Source: Cordia subcordata (lineage: Eukaryota; Streptophyta; Magnoliopsida; Boraginales; Cordiaceae). Taken from it: a stretch of 64,000 nucleotides of DNA. The DNA lies in NCBI GenBank assembly GCA_028554755.1, contig JAPTOF010000010.1, forward strand, positions 12,498,501 through 12,562,500, written 5' to 3'. A model generated the notes under the pieces. The model was not told the origin of the DNA. It did not search any database and saw only the letters and a list, made by a program, of their open reading frames with translations. Shown piece by piece: positions 33,601 through 45,735 of this stretch (positions are counted from its first letter, which is position 1; each line of letters begins with the position of its first letter). The position numbers and the translations under genes were made by a program.

Positions 33601-35038
33601 GTCGACGCAAACCTTTAAGATTAGGATGTCCCATTCGATCATGCCAAGTACGCAGAGACACCTCATTAGAAGTTGGAGGAAAAAAGAAGTTGTGGGCTGC
33701 ACCATCAGGACACCACTCATAGACATTGTTCTGACTCTGTCCCTGAGCAAGAAGTGCCCCCGTGTTGAGATCCTTGACACAAAAACTAGAAGGTGAGAAC
33801 TCAATAGAAGCATTATTAGATCTACAAAATTGATTAACAGAAAGAAGATTTCACTACACAGATGGAACACACAAAACATTGGCCAAGGTAAAAGGTCGAG
33901 GAGATAAGAAAGATGAAATTGCAGAGATACCAGTATGAGTAATGTCCAAACCTGAACCATCCCCAAGAACAACATCGTCCACACCAATATAAGGATGACT
34001 TAAGGTGAGATTACTGAGATCACTAGTAATGTGATATGAAGCACCTGAATCAATAAGCCATGTTGGATTTGTTTTTGCAGCATTAGCAGTAGGTGTAGAG
34101 TCAGAAAACATCCGTTTAGCAGTGTAGCATTCACGGGCTGAGTAACCCTTCTTGTCACAAAATTGGCAGACCACAGGAGGCCGAACATTTGATGAAGAAG
34201 CATCATTTTTGCGCTGTGGTTGGGTGAAGCTATGATTGGTTGAATTTTGGCGTGAGTCTTTGCGACGCCCCATACCTTGACTAGTATTTGAATGGCGAGC
34301 AGCATTAACAGTAATAGATGGTGGTGCAGCAAGAAGACCAGATGCACGCATCTCCTCGCGACGCAAAAAGGAGTCATATTCGATCAGCTTCTCACACAAC
34401 TCATCAAAGCTAATGATGCTATCACGAGCCCGAATCGCCGCAGCCAATTCTTTGAAAGCAGGGCCAAGACCATTTAAGGTATGAGTAATTAAGTATTGTG
34501 CTGGAATAGGAGCACCAACAAGAGATAACTCATCAGCAAGATCACGAACCCTGGCCAAGTACTCAGCTATTGGTTGAGTACCACGAGACAGCAAGGTTAA
34601 TTGTTCTGTGAATCCCATAATAAGGGAGGAGGTCGGACTGGCAAATGCTTTGGCAAGTCGTGACCATGCATCGGCAGCAGAGGAGGAAGATCGAACAAGG
34701 GGCACAACAGCTGGACTTAAAGAGCCAATAATTCCCAAAAGAAGAAGCTTGTCTTGATGCATCCAATGATAATATTCTGGATTGGATTTGTCAATACCAC
34801 CATCACCTTTAAGAGTAGGAGAAGGACATGGATTGGTGCCATTAATGTAACCTTCAAGACCAAACCCATAGAGAAGAGCATCGAATTGCGTCTTCCATGA
34901 GTAGTAGTTAGAGAAGGTAAGTTTGAGTGGTAATTGATTGGCCACGTTGATTGCTACAAGAGGAGAAGAGGAGGTATTCTCATCAGAAGTGTTGGTAGTG
35001 TTCAAAGCAGATGTTTGGGACACGCTTGAGCTAGCCAT
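30605..35038 (-). pseudogene. Copia 2 gag-pol, few lesions
   Basis: Read on the minus strand. Gag starts at ATG 35038 and the frame runs 394 codons to 33854. It contains the capsid region (PLKLTFSNYYSWKTQFDALL), a zinc knuckle CQFCDKKGYSARECY in which the expected His is Tyr, and the protease site WLIDSGASYHIT. A stop near 33853 separates it from the GAG-pre-integrase and integrase region (33661-32981: WHDRMGHPNLKG, FIDVWGP, YSDGGTEY, VERRHQQIVE). RT begins at about 32296 (NVIGCKWVFRVKRRPDGS), with breaks near 31898 and 31739. The palm YVDDIL is intact in 31719-31039, which continues into RNase H (YSDADWAGNKDD). The last part (31017-30605) is frame-shifted. Gag style suggests the Ale/Retrofit branch, not firmly. 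Confidence 0.88.
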
Positions 35039-35116
35039 GATGAAGAAAAATGATAATGATAAGAGACGAGAAGCGTGTGAAAAGATCGATTAACTCATTA
35101 GAGCTGAAAACCTGAA

Positions 35117-35124
35117 TGATACCA
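35117..35124 (-). other. Copia 2 primer-binding site
   Basis: TGGTATCA on the minus strand, adjacent to the 5' LTR. It is the start of the initiator-methionine tRNA complement used by most plant Copia elements. Confidence 0.8.
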
Positions 35125-35310
35125 TATAAGAGAATAATTAGAGAAGAAGAAGAAGTATTTTCTTATTATACTTCTGATGCTTTTAAATATACGATAGGGA
35201 TAACAATAAATTTAAAAATACAGTGACCTATTTACAACCAACGAGTCTAAGATTACGTCTAATCAACAGACTCCAAATTCAAAAGACTTTGAGAAGATAT
35301 CATCTTATTA
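35125..35310 (-). repeat. Copia 2 5' LTR (186 bp)
   Basis: Same sequence as 30477-30662 with about four substitutions, including the terminal base change that removes the TG start. Confidence 0.92.
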
Positions 35311-35933
35311 GTTTGATAGCTTTTTAAGTGGGTATTGTACATACAGCTAATAACTTGAATTGATCATTTTTAGTTACCAAATTCTGAGTGGTTTATATCA
35401 ATTTATACCAACATCAATCTCAGTGACACCCCAATGTTTGTTTTAGGTTGACTTTTTCTGTAAAATTATTTTTGAAAATAATACATATTCTTTGCAATAA
35501 GTATTTGAATTAGATCAAATTTCAAAAGAAAAGCTAAAACTAGAAATTAAATTTTAACTTCTCAAAGAAAAAATACTATCTTTCCAAAAATTTCAAAAAC
35601 ACTTTGAAAAAATAATAATTGAAAAGATAACCTAATATTTTGGGGGTGGGACCCGATAGTACCCATTTTTTGGGGAATGTCCAGGGCCAAAGTCATTGAA
35701 TGGATAATTTCTGTTGGGTTACGTTACAGGCAAACACTTTTCCAAAGATTTCTAATCTACTTTATGTGATTCTTATCGAAGCATATACTCGAGTGAATGC
35801 AGGGCGAAATTTCTCTAATATTTTTCTTGTATTTTGCGAAAGCATAGTTTTTGAAAGGTACTGATTTTTGTTTCGAATTGCAGTTGGTATCATTGGCTGT
35901 TCTTCGTTATTTTCTTGTTGCTAAATGTTCATC

Positions 35934-36762
35934 GTAAGCTATTTCTTTTATCTTTGTTTCATAATTAGTCTACTTTATCTTGTTCTAAGTTTTCTTCCTC
36001 AGGATTATGAGAAGTAATTTTACCTTACACTACATGCAACTAGAACATTGTTGAGCTTCTACTTTTGTGATAATATGCAACTTTTCCGTAACTTAAGACC
36101 TTTTTCTCTTTTCATAGTAGGCCATCCTAAAACTTTGGGTCTTCTACTTGAAAGGTGCTAATATATAGTTATTTCCATGACTTATGACGTGCTTTTTGCA
36201 TAATGCCTTCTAATATGTAACTTTCGTTCTTTTATTTGGAAAACGCTAATATAGTTGTCTCTTATTATTTTTGCATCCATTTACTAATTAGCTTCTACTA
36301 TGGTGCAATAATTAGAGAGAATTTTAGAATATTTTATTTGTCAAAAATAAGTAATTTTTTGAATTAAAGTTCTACTTGGTCTAACTATGAGATTTCAAAT
36401 GTTAAGCTATAGAGTTTTGGTGAAGTGTGCAATTGAATAAAAGTCTTAACCATTCTTATTAATATTTTAGGAGTTAAGCTTTAATTATTTTGAAGACAAT
36501 ATAATATTAGAATTTTAAAATTATGGAGTAGTATTTTTTATTAAAAAAAGAACAAAGATAATTTCTAAATGATATCAAATAGCTTCTTAGAAGTTCTTTT
36601 CGAAAAGCTCCAACTTGGGGCTTCTAGTTTTTTTTAACTTTTTTTAGTTTAAGCTTGTATCTAAAAGCACTTTTAAAAATGGGCCAAAATATGTTAGTTT
36701 TAGTTTTTAAACTCATATATAACACTTTTGAGTGTCTAAAAGTTGAGCTAAATACACTCTAA
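35934..36762. other. MLO pseudogene intron, unassigned part
   Basis: AT-rich intron sequence after the 35884-35933 exon. No gene or clear repeat recognised. Confidence 0.4.
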
Positions 36763-37366
36763 GAGGTTGTTCGATTGGCTTTACCCAAAAATTACTTAAA
36801 GTACCTTTGGCTTAAACGACTCTTTTTTACTTTCAACTTTAGTAATTATGTGTTTAAATAAAATTTGTAGTTATAAAAATAAATATTACATATTTGGTTA
36901 AAGTAAGTTGAAAACTAACTTATATTGTTAAAATAACTATTAAGGACATGAAAATAGAATTCAGTTAAAATATAAGATAAATATAATTATTTAGTTAACT
37001 CTTAGAAGTATATTATCAAAATTTTATAATTTAATAAATTAATTTATGTTATACCTAACATAAATATATAATAATTATTAGATAAACTATAGTATAACGA
37101 AGAGGGTAAGTATAAGATAAAATAACAAAATTTTTAGTAACAAAGATAAAAAATAAGGATAAGATAGTAAATGATTTGGTAAAATTTATTTTTTTTAAAT
37201 TACTTAAAAGTATAAAAAATAGAAGTTGGGGGTAAGAAATTTCTATTTTTTACTTAAATTCATTTTTAAAAAAATAGTTTTTTTTTCCTTAAAACAAACA
37301 AGAGTACTAATTAAAATTGAGCTTTAAGCAAATTTGACTAACTCAAAAGTCAAACCAAACACCCTC
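36763..37366. mobile_element. MITE related to the 52038 element, opposite orientation
   Basis: Ends GAGGTTGTTCGATTGGCTTT and GTCAAACCAAACACCCTC form imperfect terminal inverted repeats. Its interior (AACTTTAGTAATTATGTGTTT near 36838; ATAACTATTAAGGACAT near 36933) is the reverse complement of motifs in 52038-52508 (AAACACGTAACTACTTAAAG; ATGTCCTTAATAGTTAT). The two are therefore copies of one family inserted in opposite orientation. No clear target duplication is visible here. Confidence 0.65.
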
Positions 37367-37689
37367 ACTACGTTTGGAATCAAAAGGAAAACTTTAATAA
37401 AGATAATAAAGAAAAGGAAATGATGGAATCGTAAAGTAAAGTAATGAATATGGTTAATCTTTGCTCAGATTGAAAAATTTTACACGGAAAAGAGCATAAA
37501 CGATTATGTAAATCACTTGTTTGGATTGGGGAGGAAATAAAGGGAAGGGAATAAATTTTATGTGCGAATTGACTTTTATACTCTCTCGTGCTTTGGGCTT
37601 GCTGATATTATAAAGACAAAATTAGTATGAAACTTTTTTGGATTTCCTCTCCCTTCATTTTACCCAATTTAGGAGAAATGAAAAACTAA

Positions 37690-38145
37690 GTTATGTTTTG
37701 TTTGCCTATTTTATGTTTTCATTTTCTTGTTTTTATTTTTCATTTTTATTTCTAAAAATAGTTCTCATTTATATTTTCTAAAACTTAGAAAATGTGTTTG
37801 GTTAAGAAAAGCGTTTTTCTTTTTGCTATTCATTTACAACATTGCCATCATATTTTTTAAATTTTTTAAATTTTAAAATTACATTTTATTTTCTAAATTT
37901 TTTAGATATATCGAAAAAATTGCAACCTTGTTCCCTAAATTATTTAGACATATTTACAAAATTACCACCTTATTTTTTAGATTTTTTAAAATTAATTATA
38001 AAATTACCACCTTATTTTCAGATAAAATATTTTTTTGATGTTTTTTTAAATTTTTTAAAAAATTGTTTTTTGTTTTCTAAAAATGCAAGTAAAAATAGTT
38101 AACGAAATAAAAATAAAAAACAAGCAAACCAAATGCACCTAACCT
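37690..38145. repeat. AT-rich MITE-like repeat with 40-45 bp internal tandem units
   Basis: The flanks (TTTTGTTTGCCT near 37696; AACAAGCAAACCAAATGCAC near 38118) are loosely inverted. The centre (37905-38030) has about three repeats of the form AAAATTACCACCTTATTTT spaced roughly 42 bp. A long reading frame across it is a low-complexity artefact. Confidence 0.5.
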
Positions 38146-38784
38146 TTTAAGGGATTACCCCTCTCCTTCTAAATCCTTCCACCTCTAAAATCTTCCAAAA
38201 CAAACAAGGCAGAAATTCTTAATCTCTCCCCTCCCCTCCCTGTCCACCCATTTTATTAAATCCAAACAGAGGCTAAAAATAGTGGAAAGATGGAGGCTAA
38301 TTGGTCCCCATTTCCCAAAAGAAAAATAAATGTGGAGATGATTAAAGATATTCCCAGTATTAGCATGGGATTAGTTTGCCTTTGCTTTTGAGCTTGAAAT
38401 TCCCATGGAATAATGACAACATATTTAAAATCAAAATAAAAAGAAATCTTGTCGACTTGGTCATCTAACTTTGTAGGTCGTAAAGAAACAGTGGAAAGAA
38501 ATAACAAGCTAGCAAGAGAAGGCAGCGAATTTAAGATTATTTTTGTGCTTTATCTTTCATTTTACTAACTTTACAGGTCTATTCTCAAAGATCGTGGGTT
38601 TGAATTTAATGACTAAAGAATAAATATTGCTATATATCACTATATTTTTTTTATTATTTATTTATTGCTTATTATGTGATGTTTAATAATAATATCAATA
38701 TATCACTATTTGGAATATCTAGCATTCTTGTAAGCAGCATGTTATTTTAGTAATAAAAAGAACAGAAACATTTCATATGCTCAC

Positions 38785-39155
38785 AGCTTTTTTATTCTTC
38801 TTTCACAGGTTCTAATTATTCACAATTCTTCTACAATAAGGTCACAAGTTTTACTTATTTCACAACTTTTATAAGATAGATTGATAAGTTTTGTTTAACT
38901 CTTATTCTATTTGTTCATATAGCTATTACATCATGTTCACAAGTTTTAATTGTTCAAAACTGTTACACTATATATCCAAAACTCTTATGTAGTATGTTAA
39001 CAAATTTTAATTATTAACTTTTACACGTTCACAGCTTTTAATTAACAAAATATTGAGAAGTGCTAAATGAAAATGCACAACTAGTCTTTTATGTATGTTT
39101 ACAACTCTTTTATGGTATGTTCACAATTTGTGAATTGCATGTTCATAAATCTCTA
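38785..39155 (+). repeat. degenerate array of GTTCACAA-type units, copy 1
   Basis: At least ten irregular repeats of a 20-26 bp unit close to GTTCACAACTTTTATGGTAT occur, for example near 38845, 38935, 39027 and 39116. They are followed by a TATATATATA tract and an ACACACACAT stretch (39215-39245). The reverse-complement form of the same unit occurs at 58150-58500. It lies in the MLO pseudogene intron. Confidence 0.65.
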
Positions 39156-40341
39156 TTTGCTTCTTTCTTGTTACTCATCATCTTATTCTCTTTAATCTTC
39201 ATCAATTTTCCCTTATATATATATGCATACACGGACACACACATATGAGAATACATACATATACCCAAACTAGTGTTTGACCCTGTGTGATGCACAAAGT
39301 GCAATATAAATTTTGTCACAACAAAGTCGGGGGAGCAAAATGAGAAAGGAGCACAATGTAATTGCATGACTTGTACCACAAATTACAATGTTTCATAATT
39401 CTATAGTTTTTATATCCTTTTCTATAGTAGATCAAGGTATGAAATATCTCTCACAGTTATTTTAATCAAATTTGCAGGTTGGCATGCATATTTCTGGATA
39501 TCATTCATTCCTTGATTGTAAGTATTCATGACATAAAGTATTACTTCATATTTTTCACTAAATAAAATTCTCATCTTATAGTTCATTAGTAATTAACCGT
39601 TGTTGTTGTTATAACAATAATAACATAAGCAATGTCCTTTTATGTTATTTAAAATTTTCAGCTAATCCAATAGCTGTTACTATCGCATATATCTTTTCCA
39701 ATCATTTAGTTAAACAACTATCCATTAACTATTAAAATACAACAATTATTAGCTATTTATACAGCTACAAATTATCTAGATAGCTAATTATATCAAACAG
39801 AGCTTGAAAGCAATAGAATACTTAAAGAATTATAAACTGAATATGTTTCTTTTACAAAATCAATGTGAGATGGGGCATCACAAGTATTAGTTTACCATCT
39901 TGACTTTTAAGCATCATCAACTCAGTTCTCCCTCTGTTGCAAGTATGAACTGTGTGGTTTTACATTTTGCAGCTTTTTCTTATTGTTGGCACAAAGCTGG
40001 AGCATATAATTAACGAAATGGTAGATGGAAATATTGAAAGAGGTATCACAAATAAGCCCTCAGATGAGCATTACTGGTTCAGCAATCCTGGCTTTGTCTT
40101 TCTGCTCCTTAACTTTATTCCAGAACTCGTTTCAGACAGCATTTTTCTTCTGGATTTGGATAAAGAAAAGTATTTTACATCTGCACTTGCCTCAACTAGA
40201 ATCCAACTTCCCTACATATTAAAATAAAAATACATTTGCCTACAATATCTCCAGGCTCAGTATGGTTTCAACTCGTGTCATGGGACAAAACGGTTATCGC
40301 ATCCCCTGCTTTGTCGTAGGGTATATCTCTCTCTCCCTCAC

Positions 40342-40535
40342 AGTTTTTTTTTTTTTCTCCAACAAAAAATTAAATTGACAAAACTCAACTACCAGAACAA
40401 TCGATAGAATCCAACCACCATTAGTAAATCTTGGGTGCACAATACATCACCAATACTAAGCACCAAGTCAAAAACATAACTCACCCAAGGCAAGGGACTG
40501 TAATCGAACCCAGGTCAAGAACCGACACCTATAAA
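40342..40535 (-). mobile_element. retroposon fragment with poly(A) tail and box-B-like motif
   Basis: On the minus strand, CTGGGTTCGATTAC (about 40512-40499) resembles a tRNA box B and is followed by a body ending in a poly(A) tail (T run at 40346-40359). Box A and target duplications were not found, so this may be a 5'-truncated SINE of a family different from 20189-20469. Confidence 0.4.
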
Positions 40536-40723
40536 TTTGTTGAAGACTGCTTTATTGATGTTTTTTGGTACTTTTACTATGTAGAATCAAGTGGCTCCCA
40601 CTAATTTTGTTGTAGGCCCACCTAATCGAATAATGGAACGAATCTGACACGCGAAAGTTAATTGCTTGCTGAGGGTACTCGTACAATTCGTTAGCAGTTA
40701 CTACACCCTGCCCTGGTATGCGA

Positions 40724-40980
40724 TATTATGGAGAAGAATAGATTGAGTCAAATAAAGGTCAATTGAAGACCAGTTATGATGTATGGATGAGTTAGTTACA
40801 TTAGTTAGTTAGTTAGCTTCGCCAGTTAGAAAATGACAGCTGCACTCCATTGACTATTATGTAACTACCTAACTAATAGCCTAGCTCATCCTAGTGTATA
40901 TAGCTGAGCTATCTCTATACAAAGATATAGAAAAATATCTTCTTCTTCATAATTTTCTCAATTCTCTTTTATCTCAAACA
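40724..40980 (+). repeat. Copia 3 5' LTR (257 bp)
   Basis: Ends ATCTCAAACA immediately before the primer-binding site. It contains the short tandem TTAGTTAGTTAG near 40800 and a TATATAG promoter-like box near 40899. Confidence 0.93.
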
Positions 40981-40993
40981 TGGTATCAGAGCC
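40981..40993 (+). other. Copia 3 primer-binding site
   Basis: TGGTATCAGAGCC, complementary to the 3' end of initiator-methionine tRNA. Confidence 0.9.
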
Positions 40994-41225
40994 ATCTCTT
41001 GGAAATTTTTTGTGCGAAATTGTTCATTTCGCCATTGTTAAGAAGCTTTGATGCAGTTTTGATTGTCTTCTTTGCTATCTAAGCTACAATTTCATCCTTT
41101 ATCAACAATTCTTCAAGCTTCGGGTTAGGGTTTCCGCCATTAACGAAGGTCCAAAGCGTCGTCTTCCAGTATTCCTTTTCTTTATTGTTGTGATTCTTCG
41201 ATTGTTATACTTTGGATCATTACTA

Positions 41226-44200
41226 TGAACGATTGTTTACTCTGCTATGATCATGGATTTTGATATTGAGGTTCCACTACCTTCAACATTTAAACTTTTT
41301 CTTCAAAATTATAATGCAATGCTTCACATCAAACTTGACAATACGAACTTTCTTATGTGGAAAACGCAAATGGAAGGTTTGTTCGAGGCTTATCATTTGT
41401 TGAAGCATGTTAATGGTGAGACACCTTGTCCTCCACAAACTGTCCTAAGTCCTGATGGAACTGAAGAAGTTAATCCAACTTTTACTCTCTAGCAAATAAT
41501 TGATGATCATCTGCACAATTGTTTGTTTGCGTCTTTGCATCCTACTGTGTTCACGCAAGTAGTGCGACTTCAGACTGCTCCTGCTATTTGGGAGGCTTTA
41601 CACAAGCATTATCACTCTATTAGTAGATCTCATCTTTATCAGCTGCGTCACTAGCTCTCAGTAATCAATAAAGGTACTTTGACAATGCATCAATATCTGA
41701 ACAAGGTTAAATCCATAACTGACACAATTGCTACCATTGATGAACCTCTGCGTGATGATGATATAGCCTAGTACATACTAAGAGGTTTACTTGAGCAGTA
41801 TGCCTCCATTAAGAGCTCACTTAGAGTCAGACGTGAGCCTGTTACAGTAGCTGAGTTTTGTGGTATTCTTGTTACTGAGGAGTTGAATCTTAATTATTCT
41901 CACTCACTTAATCTCATTGATCAATCCTCTGTTGATCCTCAAACTATGCTATATACAACAACTAGCAAACGTAATTCTAACAGAGGCAAAGGTCGAAATC
42001 AAAATCACAGGGGTAGAGGCAGGTCTACTCCACAAGGAGCGAGTTCCACTGGTAATGCTTTAGTTTCTGGTGGCTATTCTGCTTCTATTCCACAAGCTTC
42101 TCAAACTCCACAGCAGCCTAGACTTCAGTGCAAATATGTGGCAAGTACAATCACTCTGCTATTAAGTGTTGGCATAGACTTGATACTACAAACTATGCCA
42201 ATCCTAAGGCAAAGATAAGCTTATGCTGCTTAGGTCTCATCTTCTACATCTCTGGCTTCTTCAACACAGTGGTATCTAGATTCAGGTGCAACAAGTCATG
42301 TCACAAATGACAAATCTCAGCTGCAACAATGCCATTCATACATAGGTCAGGATTCAGCTGCTGTTGGAAATAGCACTACACTTCCTCTCTCCAACTTTCG
42401 CCAGGGTACTAACACACTTCCTAACTCTTCTTTATATCTATCCAAGATTCTCTATGTGCCTACCATATCTTCCAATCTAATATTTGTGTACCAGTTAGCT
42501 AAGGATAATAATTGTACTCTTCTATTTGATTCTAAGGGGGTGTAAATCATGGACAATCACACTCATCTGGTGAAGTTCCAAGGCCCTTGTGAGAATGGCC
42601 TATATCTATTGCCACATGCATTGCCTTCTTCTTCTGCATATGTCAATCATTTTTCTACTAAAGTTCATCACTGCCTCAGCCTTCATCAAACTCAGTCTCC
42701 TTCGAGATTGTGGCATCCTTCGAAAATTGCAACAAGTGCTATCTCTACAGTTGTGTCTGTTCCTTTGAACTTTTCCTGTAATAAATGCTTTGATTGTGCT
42801 ACAGCAAAATCCCATCAACTCCCATTTCCTCACTCTGTAAATAACACGACTGCAGCATTTCAACTTGTTCATTCTGATTTGTGGGGGCCTTCTCCTATTG
42901 CTTCTTGTATGGGATTTCAATACTATATTATTTTCTTAGATGATTTTATAAGGTTCTCATGGATATCTCCTTTAAAAACTAAAGCTGATGCTTATTATGC
43001 TTTTGTATCTTTCAATGCTATGGTTCAAACACAATTTGATACTACATTCAAAATCCTAAGGACTGATAATGGTGGAGAATTCACGAGTACACAATTCAAG
43101 AATGTTCTTCAGAATCAAGGTACTATTCATCACACAACTTGTCCACACACACCTCAACAAAATGGAAGAGTTGAGAGAAAACATGTTCATTTAATAGAAA
43201 CTGTTCTTACCTTGCTTAACCACTATCAATTACCCGAGCAATTCTGGTTGGAAGCCCTGTCCACTTCTAATTATTTGATCAATAGGCTTCCTACACCAGT
43301 CTTGAACAATGAATCACCTTATCAGTGTTTATATAACAAAATACCAGATTATACCTTGTTTAAAGTCTTTGGCAGTCTTTGTTTTCCATGGATAAGACCC
43401 TATAATCAACACAAACTGCAAAATAGAGCCATTGCCTGTGTTTTTCTAGGTTACTGTGATAATACTAAAGGCTATAGGTGTATGGATATTATCACAAGAA
43501 GGTCTATATCTCTAGAAATGTTAAATTTTTTGGAACAGTGTTTCTTTTTGCCAATTCATCCTATAAAAGTCTCACGACTGATCTATTTCCATCTCAGTTT
43601 CATCTTAATATCATTGATTCATCAACTTCAGCTACAATGCATTGTCCACCCCTTATTCCTTAGTTCTCATCATCAGCTTCACTTTCTCCCAGCTCTTCAT
43701 CTTAGCCAGTCATAACACAGGAGTCTTTGTCCTCAGTGCCTGTATCATTTATTGCACTACCTAGTTCTACCACTAATACTTCTTCATCATTACATGATTC
43801 ATCTTCACATACTTCATCATCCAATCCTCCAGTCTCTCATCCCATGGTTACTAGGTCCAAGACTGGGACATTACCGCCTCCTCCTGCAAGATACATCTAC
43901 AATACTATTCAGACTCATCCTCCTCAAACTGAGCCATTATCATTTAAAGAAGCTTCTCAAAATTCACACTGGCTTCAAGCTATGAAAGAAGAGTTTAGTG
44001 CCTTACAACAACATCAAACTTGGATTTTGGTTCCACCTCCTATGGATAGACAACCAATAGGCTGCAAATGGGTGTTTAAGATTAAAAGGCACTCTGATGG
44101 CTCTATTGCAAGGTATAAAGCTCGATTAGTTGCTAAAGGCTTTCATCAAGAATATGGTCTGGATTATATTGAGACATTTAGTCCTGCTGTTAAGCAACAA

Positions 44201-45470
44201 ACAATCAAATTGGTTCTTGCTTTGGCATTGCACTTTAACTAGACTTTAAGACAATTGGATGTTAGTAATACTTTTCTTCATGGAGCATTGACTGAAACTG
44301 TTTATATGACACAGCCTCAGGGTTTTGAGGATCCTGATCATCCTCATTTTGTATGCAAGCTACAGAAGTCCCTCTATGGCTTAAAATAAGCTCCAAGGGC
44401 CTAGCATCAAATGCTTTCATCTTTTCTTATTCAACAAGAGTTTCACTACAGCAATGCAGATACTTCTTTGTTTGTTTTGGCAACCAACTCTCATATTATC
44501 ATTGTCTTAGTTTATGTGGATGACTTGATTATTACTGGAAGTTCTCCCAAGGTGATCTCAGAATTGATTGCTACCATGGCTTCTACTTTTGCATTGAAAG
44601 ATCTAGGACCTTTGTCTTATTTTTTGGGAATAGAGGTCTCCTGCATAGACAGATCTATTGTTCTTCATCAAAGTAAATATGCCAAGGAACTTCTACAAAA
44701 AACAGGCCTTTCAAACTGTAAGGCTTGTATCAATCCTTGCATATCCAAGTATGCTCCTAGTCGTCAGTGTTCAGAGTTGCCTTACGACAATCCTACTTCA
44801 TTTAAAAGCATAGTAGGTGCTCTTCAGTATCTGACTATCACTAGGCTAGATATTCAATTTGTAGTTAACTCAATTTTGTCAAGCAATGCATCATCCTACT
44901 ATTGCAGACTATGAAGCTCTTAAGAGGATCTTGAGGTTTGTCAAAGGAACTCTTGACAAAGGATTGCATTTTCAAAAAGGATCACTTCAATTGTAGGCAT
45001 TTAGTGACAGTGACTGGGCAAATGATCCTACTACCAGGAAGTCTACAACAGGTTTATGTGTCTTTCTTGGACCAAATCTCATATCTTGGTGCTCTAAGGA
45101 ACAAGTGACAATGGCTAGGTCCTCCACTGAAACTGAATACAGGGCTTTAGCTCAAGCTGCAGCTGAAGTCAAGTGGCTTACTTATCTGATGAAGGATCTA
45201 CATATTCCTTACTCCACACCTTGCTTAATTAGTGATTCTAACTCAGCAATAGCCTTGGCATCAAATCCAGTGTCTCACAGTAGAACTAAGCATATTGAAA
45301 TTGACTATCATTATGTTAAAGAGCAAGTTACATCTAAGCAGCTAATCTTATCTCATGTTTCTACTGAAGAGCAAATAGCAGATATCCTCACCAAGTCTCT
45401 TCCTAATAACAAATTTGTCATGCTGCAATCCAAGCTTCCCCTGAGTTATCCACATATATCCCCAAGTTAA
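41226..45470 (+). pseudogene. Copia 3 gag-pol, broken
   Basis: Gag begins near ATG 41226/41247 with a capsid segment (HIKLDNTNFLMWKTQMEGLF). It is interrupted by TAG stops near 41490, 41653 and 41768. The zinc knuckle is split by a frameshift near 42125 (the ICGKYNHSAIKCWH part lies in another frame). The protease site reads WYLDSGATSHVTN (about 42272-42310). Integrase (42549-43490) retains HSDLWGP, RTDNGGEF and GRVERKH. RT starts near 43930 (IGCKWVFKIKRHSDGS). It has TAA at 44387-44389 and TAG at 44402-44404 where Gln and Trp codons are expected. YVDDLI is intact near 44512-44529. RNase H (44990-45470) reads MARSSTETEYRAL, HIEIDYHYVKEQ and ADILTKSLP, ending at TAA. Confidence 0.9.
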
Positions 45471-45483
45471 GCTTGAGTGGGGA

Positions 45484-45735
45484 TGTTATGGAGAAGAATA
45501 GATTGAGTCAAATAAAGGTCAATTGAAGAGCAGTTATGATGTATGGATGAGTTAGTTACATTAGTCAGTTAGTTAGCTTCACCAGTTAGAAAATGACAGC
45601 TGTACGCCATGGACTATTATGCAACTACCTAACTACTAGCTCATCTTAGTATATATAGCTGAGCTATCTCTATAAAAAGATACAGAAAAATATCTTCTTC
45701 TTCATAATTTTCTCAATTCTCTTTTATCTCAAACA
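45484..45735 (+). repeat. Copia 3 3' LTR (252 bp)
   Basis: TGTTATGG...CTCAAACA, followed by the TGCGA duplication and the rest of the MLO exon. Confidence 0.93.

Larger units (their letters stand above)
30477..35310 (-). mobile_element. Ty1/Copia retrotransposon, element 2 (4834 bp)
   Basis: Short 186-bp LTRs (30477-30662 and 35125-35310) bound the element, which is flanked by the 5-bp duplication GTTTG (30472-30476, 35311-35315). On the minus strand the 5' LTR is the right one. It is followed immediately by TGGTATCA (35124-35117), the tRNA-iMet primer-binding site. A GCGGGGG polypurine tract precedes the left LTR. LTR ends are not the canonical TG...CA: the left LTR reads TGATAAG...CTTATA on the minus strand, and the right one starts TAATAAG. 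About four differences separate the LTRs. Confidence 0.93.
40724..45735 (+). mobile_element. Ty1/Copia retrotransposon, element 3 (5012 bp), inserted in an MLO exon
   Basis: LTRs lie at 40724-40980 and 45484-45735, with the target duplication TGCGA at 40719-40723 and 45736-45740. A perfect primer-binding site TGGTATCAGAGCC (40981-40993) follows the left LTR, and a GAGTGGGGA polypurine tract precedes the right one. The LTRs differ at about a dozen positions plus a small indel in 250 bp, making this the oldest of the three Copia insertions by that measure. The left LTR begins TATTATGG where the right has TGTTATGG. Removing the element and one TGCGA rebuilds a continuous MLO coding segment. Confidence 0.95.

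Noticed and set aside
37842..38102. Phe/Leu/Lys-rich 86-codon frame resembling membrane helices
   Set aside because: It is the translation of a T-rich tandem repeat inside a MITE-like element.
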